Below are positions 44,801 through 54,000 of a DNA stretch of 64,000 nucleotides, in pieces. Source of the stretch: an uncultured Clostridia bacterium. Lineage in GTDB: Bacteria > Bacillota > Clostridia > Christensenellales > CAG-314. Made by a program: the position numbers and the translations under genes. The stretch spans positions 71,219-135,218 of the forward strand of contig CAKQEP010000003.1 of NCBI GenBank assembly GCA_934230325.1, written 5' to 3'. Numbering within the stretch: the stretch's first letter is position 1; each line of letters starts with the position of its first letter. The notes under the pieces are model-generated. The model had not been told where the DNA came from. It made no database searches and saw only the letters and a list, made by a program, of their open reading frames with translations.

Positions 44801-47800
44801 AAATCGAGCCGTCGGTGAGATGTTGACAATATGCGTAAGCATAAAGACCTATGCTCTTGACCGAAGTAGGCAAATTGATTTTTGTCAACTTGTTGAGAGC
44901 GCGGAAAGCGTGTTGAGCAATCGTTTCGAGTTTGCTGTTTTCGCCAAAATTGAGATACATAAGGTTGCCGGTATATTTTGCGGCGGCAGTCGCTCTTGTA
45001 AAGACGTAACTACCCGTCACAATTACGCTGTCGGGGATATTAGCCGTGACGAGAGTGTCGCAACCCGCAAACAGATAAGAAGTGAGTTTTTTCATTCTTT
45101 CCGGCAAAGAAATTTCCGTAATTGCGGTGTTTTCAAACACGTTGCCCGTTTTTTCGTCAAAACCGATGTCTTTTGCCGTCGCAAGGTCGGTTGCCGCGTC
45201 AAAGGTGACGGTAGCCAGCGTTTTGCAGTCCGCAAAGGCACGCCCGCCGACAAAAGTGACCGTTTCCGGAATAGCAATCGCCGTAAGTTTTGCGCAACCC
45301 GCAAACGCTTCCGCGCCTATTGACGCAAGGTTTTTGGGCAAGGAAATTTTTTGAAGGTTTACGCAGTCTTTAAAGGCTTGGTCCGATATGGTCAAACTTG
45401 TAGTTATGCCGTTGGTAAAGACTACTTCCTTTACGCGGGTGTTTTTTGCAAACGCTCTCGCGCTGATTTTGGTCAACGTTGCGGGAAGGTCCAAAACCGC
45501 GTCTTGCTCTATTGCGGCAACGCAGATAAGTTCCGCTTTGTTTCCGTCGGCGTCAAGCGCATACAGAATACCGTTTTCCTGAGCAAAAGAGGTGTTGCCT
45601 TCTGCGATGTTTATCGTTTTGAGTTGGCCGCAACCGTCAAAGACAAGCATATCTTGATTTTCTGCGCCGAGAGTCGTGAGTTTTGCGGGCAACGTCACGG
45701 TTTGAAGTTGTTGACAACCCCTAAACGCATAGTTGCCTATGCTTGTCAATACGCTTTGGTCCGCAAAAACGACTTCTGTAAGAGCGTGACAGTTTTCAAA
45801 CGCGCTCGCGCCTATTTTCTGCACGTTTTTGCCTACGGTCACTTTGGTAAGGAACACGCGGTTTGCAAAGGTGTTGTCGGCAATTTCCAAAACGGTGTCG
45901 GGAATGACGTATTCGCCCGTTTTTGTTTTGGGATAGAATATGATTCTTGTTTTGGCTTTGTCGTAAATTACGTTGTCTTCCGCCGAGTAGTTTTGGTTGT
46001 TTGCGTCGATGACAAAGGTTGTCAAGTTGTCGCCGAATACGTTAACCAAGTCAAAGGCGGGAACGTCTGCGCCTATTGTGAGCGCAGTCACGCTAAAGTT
46101 GTAAGGCATATTAGGAATTCTGACGTCGGCAAAAGCGTAGTTGTCAAAGTTTAAGGTAGGTACGTCTTGCCCTTCTGCCTTTTGTCCGTTGCTGTTGACG
46201 GTGACCGTCTTGAGAAGGCTGTTGCCGCCAAAAGCATTTATTTCTATAGCCTGAACGTTGGGCGCTAATACCACTTGTTTGAGATAAGTGCAACCGTAAA
46301 AGGCTTTTTCCCTAATGGTGAGTTTGGGATCGTTTGCCTCTCCCGTAAACTCAACTTCAAAGGAGGCGTCGGTGCAACCCGCAAACGCATAAGCGCCGAT
46401 TTCCGTCACGTATCCCGGGAAGGTCACTTTGGCAAGTTTTACGCAGTTTTCAAAGGCGTGCGGGCCTATCTTGCTTATTTGCGTCGGAATGACGTAGTTG
46501 CCCGTGAGTCCTTTAAGCGCCAAAGCTATGGTGTCGCCCGTAGCGTTGCATACCATACCGTCAACAGAAGTATAGTTTACGGTTTTGCCCACGATGTTGA
46601 CTCTTTCGAGTTTTTCGCATCTGTAAAATTTGTTGCTGGATATTTCGCTCGTCCAAGAAGGCAAATTGATTTCTCTAACGCCGCCGCTGGAGTAGTACGC
46701 TCCCGCAAACGCTTCGTCTTCCAACATAAGGTTTGTGCCATCAACGTGGTTTTCCGTCGCAAACGTGACCACTTCCAACTTATAAGACGCATAAATCGCT
46801 CTTCTTTCTACGCGAGTAACGGTAGACGCGATGGTGAGTCTTTTTACAGTGGATTGCGTGCAGTTGCGGCCGAGAACGTTTACTTTCCAGTACTCAAACA
46901 CGTCGCCGTTTTCGTCCTCTCCGATTTTAACGTTTATCGTTTCGGGCATTACGTATTCTTCTATTTGGTAGGGCAAACATTTGAGTTCTACGCCGCGCTC
47001 GCCTTCTATGTTGTTTTTATACATCGCTCCCAAAGCCGAAGCATACGCTCTTTCGTGGTTGCCGCGCACGTAATATACGTCGAACTCGACGATGTTGCGG
47101 CAGCCGTTGAATGCAGAACCGGTGTTGTACGCGCCGTTTGTACCCCACTCTATATATTGAACGGTGTCGGGGATTCTCAATACTTTGAGAGGTGCGTTGA
47201 TAAACGCGCCGCCGTCAATTTCCAAAACGGGCAAGCCGTTGTATTTGTCGGGTATCGTAAGGTCTTTGACGAGAGATATGGTTGTTTTGACTCTCGTCAA
47301 GGTGTACGCCGTTCCGCCGAGTATCGGGTTAAACTCGAATACGTCGACAAAGTGCGCGTATACTTTAAGGTCGTTGGGGATTCCCCAGTTGCCTATGCCG
47401 TCGCCAAACTGATCAGCCAACTTTGCGCCGCCGCCGTTTGGCTCTTTAAACCAACCTGCAAATATCTTGACGTTTGCGGGGTCTTTTGCAACGGGAAGTT
47501 TGTAGTTGCTGTCAAACTGAACTACACAACTGTCCGCGCCGCCTACGACTTCTCCCGTTTCGCCCGCGTCAAAGGTCACGGTGTAGGATTTTGCCGTCCA
47601 TTGCGCATAAAGAACTACGTCCGCCGCCGCGTCCAAAACAATCTTTTGGTATTCCGGACCTTCGGTTTCCGCCGACCAGTATCTGAATTGATAACCGGGT
47701 CTGTTGGCGTTGCCGTCCGTACCGATATAGTCGCCCACCGCTCTGTACAAGGTTTTGTAAACGGATGCGGTGTTGTCGTTTGCCATAAGTTTGACTTCGT

Positions 47801-49754
47801 ACGCAGTGACAAAAATTTCTTCCCAATCAGAAGCCGCGTCGTCAGCGTCGTAAAACCGCACCTTTACGCTGTTTTGTCCCTTTTTGGTAAGGTCGATTTT
47901 AAGACTGTACGCGTTTGAAACTATCTGCTCTGCGCCGTCGTTGACTGTTACGCCGTATTTGGTTATGCCAAATACTGCCGACCACTTGACAAAGTTTTGC
48001 TCGTACGTTACGCCGTCTTTGAGCGTCTTTGCAAATTTCATAACTTCCGAAGTCAAGGAATCTTTGGTTGCGTCGCCGTCTTTGTGCGCGACGATGCTGA
48101 CGTCAACGCTGTCGGCGGTCGTTTCTTTGCCGCTCAAACTTATGCTCGGCGTTTGCGTCGTGTATTTGTCTTGTCCGATTGTGACGGTATAACTGTCTGC
48201 GCCGCTTACAGCGTCCCAAACCAAATTGTTTCCGTCAAGCCTGAAACTGCTCACTCTGGGGGAAGCAAGTCTTGTCTTGGTGTAAGTGTAACTCACGGGT
48301 TGCGACGCGTTGTATCCGTGCGCCGTCGCGTATACCTTTATCGTGATTTCACCGTCGTATTCTCTGACGGATTTGCTCGTTTCGCTCACACAAGGCTGAT
48401 ACTCTCCGCCGTTTATGCTCACCATGTACCCCGTAGCGTTTTCGAGTTTGTCCCATACGAATTGCTCGGTGTCTTTGTTTATGTTAAGCCCCGTTATATT
48501 TTCTAAATGCCTTTCAAAATTGAAAGTCTTGGAGTGCGAGGATAAATATCCGTCCGCTACCGCTTCCACGCTAAAATCAATGCCTTCCGCGCGCATATCG
48601 CAAGCGCTGAAATCAAAACTGTTGGTCGTGACTTCCCCTTTGTGGTTGTGGTCGGGATTGCCGCACTCAACCGTGACGATATACTTCTCTGCGCCTTCTA
48701 TCGCGTTGAATTTGAGAACGCTGCCTTCAACTTCAAATACGCATACTCTCGCCAACGCTTTGTTTCTGTAATACGCCGTCGCCGTCTTGTTGTTAAACGT
48801 CACTTTGACTTGGTATTCCCCTGCGGGTTGCTGCTTAAAATCGTACTCGTAAGAAGTAGAAGAAGTGGTTTGCGTCTTTAATACTTCTCCGCCGCGTATT
48901 ACTTCTACTTTGTAGTTTGCGGATATGCCTTTGCCGCCCCACTCTACGCCGTCTTGGTCAACCGAAACGGCGGGAGCGTCGCTCTCGTATACCGAATACA
49001 ATATTTCGTTTTGCGTCAAAACTTCCGCTTTATATTGACGTGTAAGTTTTGTTGCGTCTTGGTAATCGCTGAGCCACCAACCCAAAAACGTTTTGCCTTC
49101 CTGCGTCGGCGTGGGCAAATTTTCCAAAATTCCGCCTCTGTTGGCGGTCACCTCTCCGTACTTGTTGCCGTTGTCGATAAGTACCGCCGTAAACGTTTCG
49201 CTCACGGGATTGACAAACCGCGCGTAAAGAACAAGTTCCGCATTGACTTTGCTGTCAAAATCGTATGCGGTTTTAAACGCTCTGTCCGTGTACCAGCCCG
49301 CAAATATCTTGCCTGCCGACGTCGGATTGACGGGCTTTGACAGTTTGGAGCCTTCTGCCACGTACATCGGGGATTTGCCCGCGCTGCCTTCGGCGTTGAA
49401 ACTCACCTTTACTATCTTGCCTTTTTTGCACTCGTAGGTGTTGTCTCCTATCTTCAACGTGAAACTTCCGCCGACGTATTTTCCCGTCATCGCCGTCTTT
49501 CCGTCTAAAGCGTCAAATATAAACTCTTCCTTTTTGCCGTCGTATTTGTATCCGCCCGTCTTGTCTCCGCTTATTTCTTTAAGCGTATAACCTTCCTTGC
49601 TCAATACAAACCCGTTTACCGCTTCTTCGCTTATGTTGTAATAGTACTCTCCGTATGCTTCTTGCGGCGCCTCTTTCTTTTTGCAAGACACCATCATACT
49701 CACCGTCAATACCATTACCACTACAAGCAGCAGTATCGCTCTGAATCTTTTCAT
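41808..49754 (-). CDS. giant BspA-type leucine-rich-repeat lipoprotein
   Basis: A 2,648-aa surface lipoprotein (lipobox MMVSC, Cys 24, then KKK). The N-terminal part holds InlB B-repeat (Listeria-Bacteroides) modules near 115-260 (KIFAGWYTDRAFKTAYDF; FLGWWLSDY), fibronectin-like segments near 270-650, and another pair of InlB-type modules near 655-830 (FRYWSAETEGPEYQKIVL; KIFAGWFKEPNGGG). From about 850 to 2,600 it is an array of LRR_5/TpLRR repeats of 22-24 residues (for example ITEIGAYAFAGCTDASF-like units with IPxTVxxIGxxAFxxC). Such proteins mediate adhesion in gut bacteria. GGAGGT lies 12 bases before the ATG. Monocistronic, with a terminator. The frame is intact over nearly 8 kb. Confidence 0.93.
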   Translation of the reverse strand: MKRFRAILLLVVVMVLTVSMMVSCKKKEAPQEAYGEYYYNISEEAVNGFVLSKEGYTLKEISGDKTGGYKYDGKKEEFIFDALDGKTAMTGKYVGGSFTLKIGDNTYECKKGKIVKVSFNAEGSAGKSPMYVAEGSKLSKPVNPTSAGKIFAGWYTDRAFKTAYDFDSKVNAELVLYARFVNPVSETFTAVLIDNGNKYGEVTANRGGILENLPTPTQEGKTFLGWWLSDYQDATKLTRQYKAEVLTQNEILYSVYESDAPAVSVDQDGVEWGGKGISANYKVEVIRGGEVLKTQTTSSTSYEYDFKQQPAGEYQVKVTFNNKTATAYYRNKALARVCVFEVEGSVLKFNAIEGAEKYIVTVECGNPDHNHKGEVTTNSFDFSACDMRAEGIDFSVEAVADGYLSSHSKTFNFERHLENITGLNINKDTEQFVWDKLENATGYMVSINGGEYQPCVSETSKSVREYDGEITIKVYATAHGYNASQPVSYTYTKTRLASPRVSSFRLDGNNLVWDAVSGADSYTVTIGQDKYTTQTPSISLSGKETTADSVDVSIVAHKDGDATKDSLTSEVMKFAKTLKDGVTYEQNFVKWSAVFGITKYGVTVNDGAEQIVSNAYSLKIDLTKKGQNSVKVRFYDADDAASDWEEIFVTAYEVKLMANDNTASVYKTLYRAVGDYIGTDGNANRPGYQFRYWSAETEGPEYQKIVLDAAADVVLYAQWTAKSYTVTFDAGETGEVVGGADSCVVQFDSNYKLPVAKDPANVKIFAGWFKEPNGGGAKLADQFGDGIGNWGIPNDLKVYAHFVDVFEFNPILGGTAYTLTRVKTTISLVKDLTIPDKYNGLPVLEIDGGAFINAPLKVLRIPDTVQYIEWGTNGAYNTGSAFNGCRNIVEFDVYYVRGNHERAYASALGAMYKNNIEGERGVELKCLPYQIEEYVMPETINVKIGEDENGDVFEYWKVNVLGRNCTQSTVKRLTIASTVTRVERRAIYASYKLEVVTFATENHVDGTNLMLEDEAFAGAYYSSGGVREINLPSWTSEISSNKFYRCEKLERVNIVGKTVNYTSVDGMVCNATGDTIALALKGLTGNYVIPTQISKIGPHAFENCVKLAKVTFPGYVTEIGAYAFAGCTDASFEVEFTGEANDPKLTIREKAFYGCTYLKQVVLAPNVQAIEINAFGGNSLLKTVTVNSNGQKAEGQDVPTLNFDNYAFADVRIPNMPYNFSVTALTIGADVPAFDLVNVFGDNLTTFVIDANNQNYSAEDNVIYDKAKTRIIFYPKTKTGEYVIPDTVLEIADNTFANRVFLTKVTVGKNVQKIGASAFENCHALTEVVFADQSVLTSIGNYAFRGCQQLQTVTLPAKLTTLGAENQDMLVFDGCGQLKTINIAEGNTSFAQENGILYALDADGNKAELICVAAIEQDAVLDLPATLTKISARAFAKNTRVKEVVFTNGITTSLTISDQAFKDCVNLQKISLPKNLASIGAEAFAGCAKLTAIAIPETVTFVGGRAFADCKTLATVTFDAATDLATAKDIGFDEKTGNVFENTAITEISLPERMKKLTSYLFAGCDTLVTANIPDSVIVTGSYVFTRATAAAKYTGNLMYLNFGENSKLETIAQHAFRALNKLTKINLPTSVKSIGLYAYAYCQHLTDGSIYIGKNVTTISACAFDSSNVSSVVFDKDIKIAQLGSEVFRGTNVTEIELPASIKVIAGLGRASKLETVTFAEGCKPTSIAYEAFVSCTSLTNFVIPSSVTEIADCAFAGCGLTEIEIPFGITELLEQTFSGSKLERVILPATLTLIDCDVFADSYELTEVVFKTYTAADGVDADAIGKCDLESIESCAFAYCENLTKFVFPETTSGDIYVDSSAFDEAAIEEVVLSSSITGDVAGWLAWLPNLNKITVSPDNKNFKVDGTLPILYRADGKTIVYVFGSIGAEYVVPAGSAGVNEKSFYQIGTLKKVYLPDTVKVISSNAFYECNALEEVVFYETKQNAADGTWSAVYQEDGTTLKPATYMQLTTIQSYAFYGCAIKQFTIPASLTTLATGAFQNCKKLQSIVIPESVTDLGNNVFMGCTSLAEATINVKITDGKKSQSLFSGCTSLKKVTIADGTTVITNNMFMKTALESVNIPATVTRIGSKAFENCAQLKNLLIHAALQEIEDFAFRGCAQLEKVTIEENSQLVHVMNGAFSGTSKLEEIDFSNCNQVTWVGYQAFKNSGIKKAVLPNSVINLSDNKDKAVTNLSGEAGAFAACTKLEEVYLPANLQGIGALTFAGCPSLKKIVYNGYQGDSNFALPATVYVIGKGAFSSYNDGRGISAPACAIETADISMVTNSDNLGSQLFKGCLSLKTITVNAAIAKLPVSFAEDCAALKQIDLSYCVNMVEISAYAFKNSALESVTLPATLQTIGAEAFFKTPLTAIELPQSVANIQSKAFAGTAIKSVNASKVYSFGAGAFEDCAQLEEVVLTNALAVIADSLFKNCVSLKEITLPDMVMEIGKYAFANSGLTEITLPSWLFKVGGAVTETLTAATESYAFAGCKDLKTVTVLSQNFVGFGAHAFDGCSALESIALPASTKVIGNGAFANSGLKSVEIGAAVEEIGAGAFENCAALTTFVVAETNAKYGLNADGALIQKETGEVVATPATPAANEGKVEGE

Positions 49755-49958
49755 TGACTTAATTTACCTCCGTCTTTTTTTTAGTTTTTTCTATGTCTTA
49801 ACGTACGCTCGGGACAAAGCCTACGTTTAAACCAAAATTGTACCGTTGCGTTTTGTTGTTTGCTTTTTGTTGTTTGGTTTTGTTGGTTGGTTTTGTTGGT
49901 TTTTACCTTTACGCATAAGGCGAGCTGCGTGTTTTTGTTGATTGCTTTTTGTTGGTTG

Positions 49959-50345
49959 TTGCCTATACGCATATAGTACTTGCGTATTCTTTCTTTCGCT
50001 TGCACAAGGTTCACTTCCGTGCGATTTCGTCGCAGCACCGCCCAAAGGCTTGTCGGTATATATTCATATACCGCCTACGCCCTACAGCGGGCTGCTCCTC
50101 TCCAACAAAATGCTTGCATTTTGTTGGGTTTTTAGGGGTACTACCATTGCAAATTTTTTCCTCATAATGACAAGTAACGCACCGTGCTAAACTATTTTAA
50201 AGTGTCATTGCGAACAAAAATTTACCATTAGAAAAATTTTGTCCTTATGAAGTAAATTTTTTGTGTGGCAATCTCGCGGAAGCGGTCCTTGTGCAATCAA
50301 AACTATTAGCACGCACGTATTATATGCGAATAGGTAAAGAGTATA
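49959..50345. repeat. composite inverted repeat, copies B and C of the palindromic element
   Basis: The left end (49959-50037: TTGCCTATACGCATATAGTA, then CACAAGGTTCACTTCCGTGCG) matches copy A at 19379 in the same orientation. The right end (50206-50345) is the same element in opposite orientation, with hairpin arms 50206-50225 and 50252-50272 and the shared GGCAATCTCGCGGAAGCG. The two ends therefore form long imperfect terminal inverted repeats around about 170 bases. No transposase frame lies within. A further fragment is visible at 49903-49932. Confidence 0.55.
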
Positions 50346-50821
50346 GTTTGTTGTAGCCTCAATAAAGTAAGGATACTCGTAGCCCCCAAACTTTAACGGG
50401 AGCAACAAACTTTATATCGTTATTTTACGTTTTTTTGTATTAAAAAAATCCGCAAGAACAAAATTACGAATTTTTATCTTCGTTTTCTTTTGCGGATTTA
50501 AACTGCTTTGTTTTTATTAAGTATTAACATATTGTTTTGCGTTTTTTACGCGGTGTTTGTTTTCACTGCGTAAATTTGTCCAAATCTACCAAATTGACTA
50601 TTTTACGCAGTTTGTGCCTTTGTCTTTTCCCTTTTGTATATCTTTTGCTTTCTATCTCTCACATAGGCTAAATATAAGGAGTTTCTCTTACCCCCCCCCG
50701 TCAGAAATTCAACACAAGCATAATAGCACTTTTCACACTTTGTTGTCAAGCGTAATTTAGCGCAATAATGTGAAAAAATAACTTTTTTTTAATTTTTTTA
50801 AACTTTTTTATCTTTTTGCCG

Positions 50822-50852
50822 TCAAAAAATGCCGTACAAATCCGACGGCATC
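50822..50852 (-). terminator. terminator after pdp
   Basis: On the minus strand ATGCCGT pairs with ACGGCAT (50845-50851 and 50829-50835) and is followed by TTTTTT. It lies about 100 bases downstream of the pdp stop. Confidence 0.7.
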
Positions 50853-50949
50853 ACAAAAAATCACAAAATTGAAAACAAATCGTTACAGTTACAAACTCAA
50901 AAGACAAAGTGCCGCCCGCTACCCCGTTTGGCGAGTTTAAGCAAACAAA

Positions 50950-52251
50950 TTAAACTATGCGGTCGATGACGGAATTTTGTACGGCGGGTTTGTCGGGCGT
51001 CACTGCAAAACTACTCAAAAACTCGTTTTTGGCGGCGGCAAACTTGCTTTTGTCCGTTGAAAAAAGCGTTGCGATTAAATCTCCTTTTTTTACTTTGTCG
51101 CCCGTTTTTTTGCTCAAAACTATCCCCGCAAGATAATCTATCCCGTCTTCTTTTTTGGCTCTGCCCGCTCCCAAAAGCATTGCGGATTTGCCTATCTTTT
51201 CCGCATCGGTTTTGCCTACGTATCCGTCGGCGGCGGCAAAAATCTTTTCCTGCGGAACAGCGGCAAAAATATCGTCGGTTTTTTCCAACACCGACGCGTC
51301 GCCGCCCTGCGCCGCTATCATTTGTTTGAATTTTTTGTACGCCAAACCGTTTTTAAGCGATTCCGCCGCTTTTTTGCGGCACTCGTCGATACTGCCCAAA
51401 TTTGCCAAAAACATCATGTTTGCGGCAATTTCTACGGCTTCTTCCGTGAGGTCTTTTGCGCCTAATCCTTTAAGCGTTTTTGCCGCTTCCGCAACTTCCA
51501 AAAGGTTTCCGACGGCGTTGCCGAGAGGTACGTCCATATTTGTGAGCAACGCAACTACCTTGCGCCCCGCGCCCTTGCCTATCTTTACCATTTCCGTCGC
51601 AAGTTTAATCGCAAAATCCTTGTTTTTGCTAAAACTTCCGCTACCGACTTTGACGTCAAGAACTATCGCGTCCGCTCCCGCCGCAATTTTTTTGCTCATA
51701 ATACTGCTGACGATGAGCGGAATACTCTCCACCGTCGCAGTGACGTCGCGTAACGCGTACATCTTTTTGTCGGCGGGGTCTATATCCCCCGACTGACCTA
51801 TTATGCTCGCGCCGACGTCGTTTACCGTTTGAATAAATTGCTCGCGGGAAAGGTCGGTTTTAAAACCGCTTATCGACTCCAACTTGTCAATCGTGCCGCC
51901 GGTATGTCCCAACCCCCTACCGCTCATTTTTGCGACTTTTACGCCGCACGCCGCCGCTATCGGAACAGCAATAAGAGATATTTTGTCACCGACGCCGCCG
52001 GTGCTGTGTTTGTCAACCTTTACGCCGCGTATCGCCGACAAATCGGTTTTTTCGCCGCTGTCCGCCATAGCCAAAGTAAGGTCTACCGTTTCCCTTTCCG
52101 TCATTCCGTTGATACAAACCGCCATCAAAAAAGCGGCGGTTTGGTAATCGGCTATACTGCCGTCCGTTACGCCTTTGACAAAAAACTCTACTTGCTCTTT
52201 GGTCAACTCTTTTCCGTCGCGTTTGTCGCGTAAAACGTCATACGTATTCAC
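50950..52251 (-). CDS. pdp: pyrimidine-nucleoside phosphorylase
   Basis: A 433-aa NP-II family phosphorylase that splits uridine, thymidine or deoxyuridine to base and (deoxy)ribose-1-phosphate. The family signature SGRGLGHTGGTIDKLESI, the phosphate-binding VDKHSTGGVGDKIS and the C-terminal biotinyl-like domain (SKKTGDKVKKGDLIATLFS) are visible. Called Pdp rather than DeoA because of its Firmicutes context and length; the distinction is not certain. The ATG overlaps the cdd stop by four bases. Last gene of the deo set. Confidence 0.94.
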   Translation of the reverse strand: MNTYDVLRDKRDGKELTKEQVEFFVKGVTDGSIADYQTAAFLMAVCINGMTERETVDLTLAMADSGEKTDLSAIRGVKVDKHSTGGVGDKISLIAVPIAAACGVKVAKMSGRGLGHTGGTIDKLESISGFKTDLSREQFIQTVNDVGASIIGQSGDIDPADKKMYALRDVTATVESIPLIVSSIMSKKIAAGADAIVLDVKVGSGSFSKNKDFAIKLATEMVKIGKGAGRKVVALLTNMDVPLGNAVGNLLEVAEAAKTLKGLGAKDLTEEAVEIAANMMFLANLGSIDECRKKAAESLKNGLAYKKFKQMIAAQGGDASVLEKTDDIFAAVPQEKIFAAADGYVGKTDAEKIGKSAMLLGAGRAKKEDGIDYLAGIVLSKKTGDKVKKGDLIATLFSTDKSKFAAAKNEFLSSFAVTPDKPAVQNSVIDRIV

Positions 52252-52670
52252 TTTTTGCCTCCGTTCGCCTTTTTGAAAGCGGCGGGCAACAACTCGCTCA
52301 AGGCATACTTTTTGTCGGTTTTGCCGTCGCTCAAAATCACGGCAAAGTCACCGTCGCAAAACTCCGACAACGCTTGCCTGCACATACCGCAAGGCGGGCA
52401 AAAATCCGTTATTTTCCCGTTTTTGCCGCCTACTACCGCCATTGCCAAAAACTCGGTTTTGCCGTCGCTCACCGCCTTAAACAACGCGACGCGCTCGGCG
52501 CAACAACCTACGGGGTAGGAACAATTTTCTACATTGCAGCCGTCGTACACGCTGCCGTCGGCGCACAACAACGCTGCTCCGACAAAAAAGCCGCTGTACG
52601 GCGCATAAGCCTTTTTTGCGGCGGCTTGCGCCCGTTTGACAAGCATTTCCGTCGTTTGCAGGTCAATCAT
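52248..52670 (-). CDS. cdd: cytidine deaminase
   Basis: A 140-aa homotetrameric zinc deaminase converting (deoxy)cytidine to (deoxy)uridine, feeding Pdp. Zinc and catalytic residues lie in GCNVENCSYPVGCCAERVALF (Cys-Ala-Glu) and PPCGMCRQALSEF (PCxxC). It overlaps deoB upstream by eight bases and pdp downstream by four. Confidence 0.96.
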   Translation of the reverse strand: MIDLQTTEMLVKRAQAAAKKAYAPYSGFFVGAALLCADGSVYDGCNVENCSYPVGCCAERVALFKAVSDGKTEFLAMAVVGGKNGKITDFCPPCGMCRQALSEFCDGDFAVILSDGKTDKKYALSELLPAAFKKANGGKK

Positions 52671-53838
52671 CGGCTTTTACCTCGTCCCAAAAACTTACGC
52701 CGTCAAGGTTGTTTTTAACCCCGAAAATGTCGCATATCGTCTTGCCTATATCGCAAAAACCCCGTCTTGTGCCGAGATTGACTCCGTTTTTGATTTTTTT
52801 GCCGTACACCAGCATCGGCGTGTATTCTCTCGTGTGGTTTGTGCCTTTAAAGCAGGGGTCGCACCCGTGATCCGCCGTGATAAAAAGAATATCGTTTTGG
52901 CTCATTTCCTCCAAAAACTCGCCGAGTCTGACGTCAAACTCGCTCACTGCCGCCGCGTACCCGTCAACGTTGTTGCGGTGGCCGTAAATCGAGTCAAAAT
53001 CGACGAGATTGACAAAACAAAGCCCGTCAAAACGCTTGTCGAGATAGTTTATCGTGACGTCCATACCTTCCGCGTTGTTTTCTATATGAACGCTCTCGTC
53101 TATCCCCCTACCGGAAAAAATATCGCTGATTTTGCCTACTGCTTTGGTGTCCAATCCTTCTCGCGAAAGCACGTCAAGTATCGTATCTTTTGGCGCGGGC
53201 AAACAAAAATCTTTGCGGTTTGCGGTACGAACAAAGTCGGGGTATCTCCCTACAAACGGGCGGGCAATAATGCGTCCCACCGCGTCGTCGCCCTGCATAA
53301 TTTCCCGTACTTTTTGGCAAACTTCGTACAACTCGTCCACCGCAATTACGCTTTCGTGCGCGGCAATTTGCAACACGCTGTCGGCGGAAGTGTAAACTAT
53401 CAAATCCCCCGTCCGTATATGTTCTTCCCCGTAATCGAGAATAACCTGCGTGCCGCTGTACTGTTTGTTGCACAAAACGCCCCGCCCCGTCGCCGCCTTA
53501 ATTTTTTCTATGATGCTTTGGCTAAACCCGTTTGGGTATAGCGGCATAGGCTTTTTGTTTATGACGCCCGCAATTTCCCAGTGTCCGAAAGTGGTGTCCT
53601 TGCCTACCGACAACTCCTGCATTTTTGCAAAACTTGCAATCGGATTTTGCTGTTTTTCCCCGACGGAAACGCCGTCGATATTAAACAATCCGAGTTTTGC
53701 AAGGTTTGGCGCGCAAAAACGAGGGTTTTTGTAAACCGAAGCGAGAGTGTTGCTGCCCACGTCGCCGTACTCGTCCGCGTCTGCGGCGTAACCTATCCCA
53801 AAACTGTCCATAACTATCAAAAATACGCGAGTACTCAA
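52663..53838 (-). CDS. deoB: phosphopentomutase
   Basis: A 391-aa alkaline-phosphatase-superfamily mutase interconverting (deoxy)ribose-1- and -5-phosphate. Metal and phospho-acceptor sites: VFLIVMDSFGIGYAADADEYGD at the N-terminus, DTTFGHWEIAG (the Thr), and the C-terminal FITADHGCDPCFKGTNHTREY. It links the nucleoside phosphorylases to DeoC. AAGGAGATATAT lies before the ATG. A 162-base gap with a terminator separates it from deoD. Confidence 0.96.
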   Translation of the reverse strand: MSTRVFLIVMDSFGIGYAADADEYGDVGSNTLASVYKNPRFCAPNLAKLGLFNIDGVSVGEKQQNPIASFAKMQELSVGKDTTFGHWEIAGVINKKPMPLYPNGFSQSIIEKIKAATGRGVLCNKQYSGTQVILDYGEEHIRTGDLIVYTSADSVLQIAAHESVIAVDELYEVCQKVREIMQGDDAVGRIIARPFVGRYPDFVRTANRKDFCLPAPKDTILDVLSREGLDTKAVGKISDIFSGRGIDESVHIENNAEGMDVTINYLDKRFDGLCFVNLVDFDSIYGHRNNVDGYAAAVSEFDVRLGEFLEEMSQNDILFITADHGCDPCFKGTNHTREYTPMLVYGKKIKNGVNLGTRRGFCDIGKTICDIFGVKNNLDGVSFWDEVKADD

Positions 53839-53967
53839 AATATATCTCCTTTATTTCGATTTTTTAGATTTTGTTTTATTTTTGTTTTATTATTATACTT
53901 TATTATTATAGTTTTGCGTCGGCAATTTGTTAAAATCAGCCGTTAAATTTTTTTGCCGCAATACGCC

Positions 53968-53998
53968 AAAAAAAGAGCAAAAAATTACTCTTTTTGCC
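53968..53998 (-). terminator. hairpin with T-run after deoD
   Basis: Minus-strand AAAAAGAG pairs with CTCTTTTT (53988-53995 and 53970-53977), T-rich after the stem. It may attenuate transcription between deoD and deoB, so deoC-deoD could be expressed more than the distal genes. The remaining bases up to deoB are A/T homopolymer-rich. Confidence 0.55.
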
Positions 53999-54000
53999 CT

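Larger units (their letters stand above)
49755..50949. other. 1.2-kb non-coding region with palindromic repeats
   Basis: No believable gene. It contains the leader of the giant lipoprotein gene, a T/G-rich low-complexity stretch (49850-49960), the repeat copies B and C, a perfect CCAACAAAATG/CATTTTGTTGG hairpin (about 50103-50128), an AAATCCGCAA/TTGCGGATTT inverted repeat (50446-50455 and 50490-50499), a CTGCGTAA/TTACGCAG inverted repeat (50566-50573 and 50603-50610), a run of nine C (50691-50699), and the pdp terminator. Short frames here are low-complexity. Confidence 0.6.

Noticed and set aside
46275..47918. Open frame of 547 codons on the plus strand inside the giant lipoprotein gene
   Set aside because: Antisense to a clearly real repeat protein. 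Long shadow frames arise from its codon bias, there is no ribosome site, and the translation is Arg/Phe/Val-rich low-information sequence.
49781..50045. Two overlapping minus-strand frames of 72-85 codons
   Set aside because: Translations are QQNQTTKSKQQ-type low complexity from a T/G-rich tract plus repeat sequence; no ribosome site.
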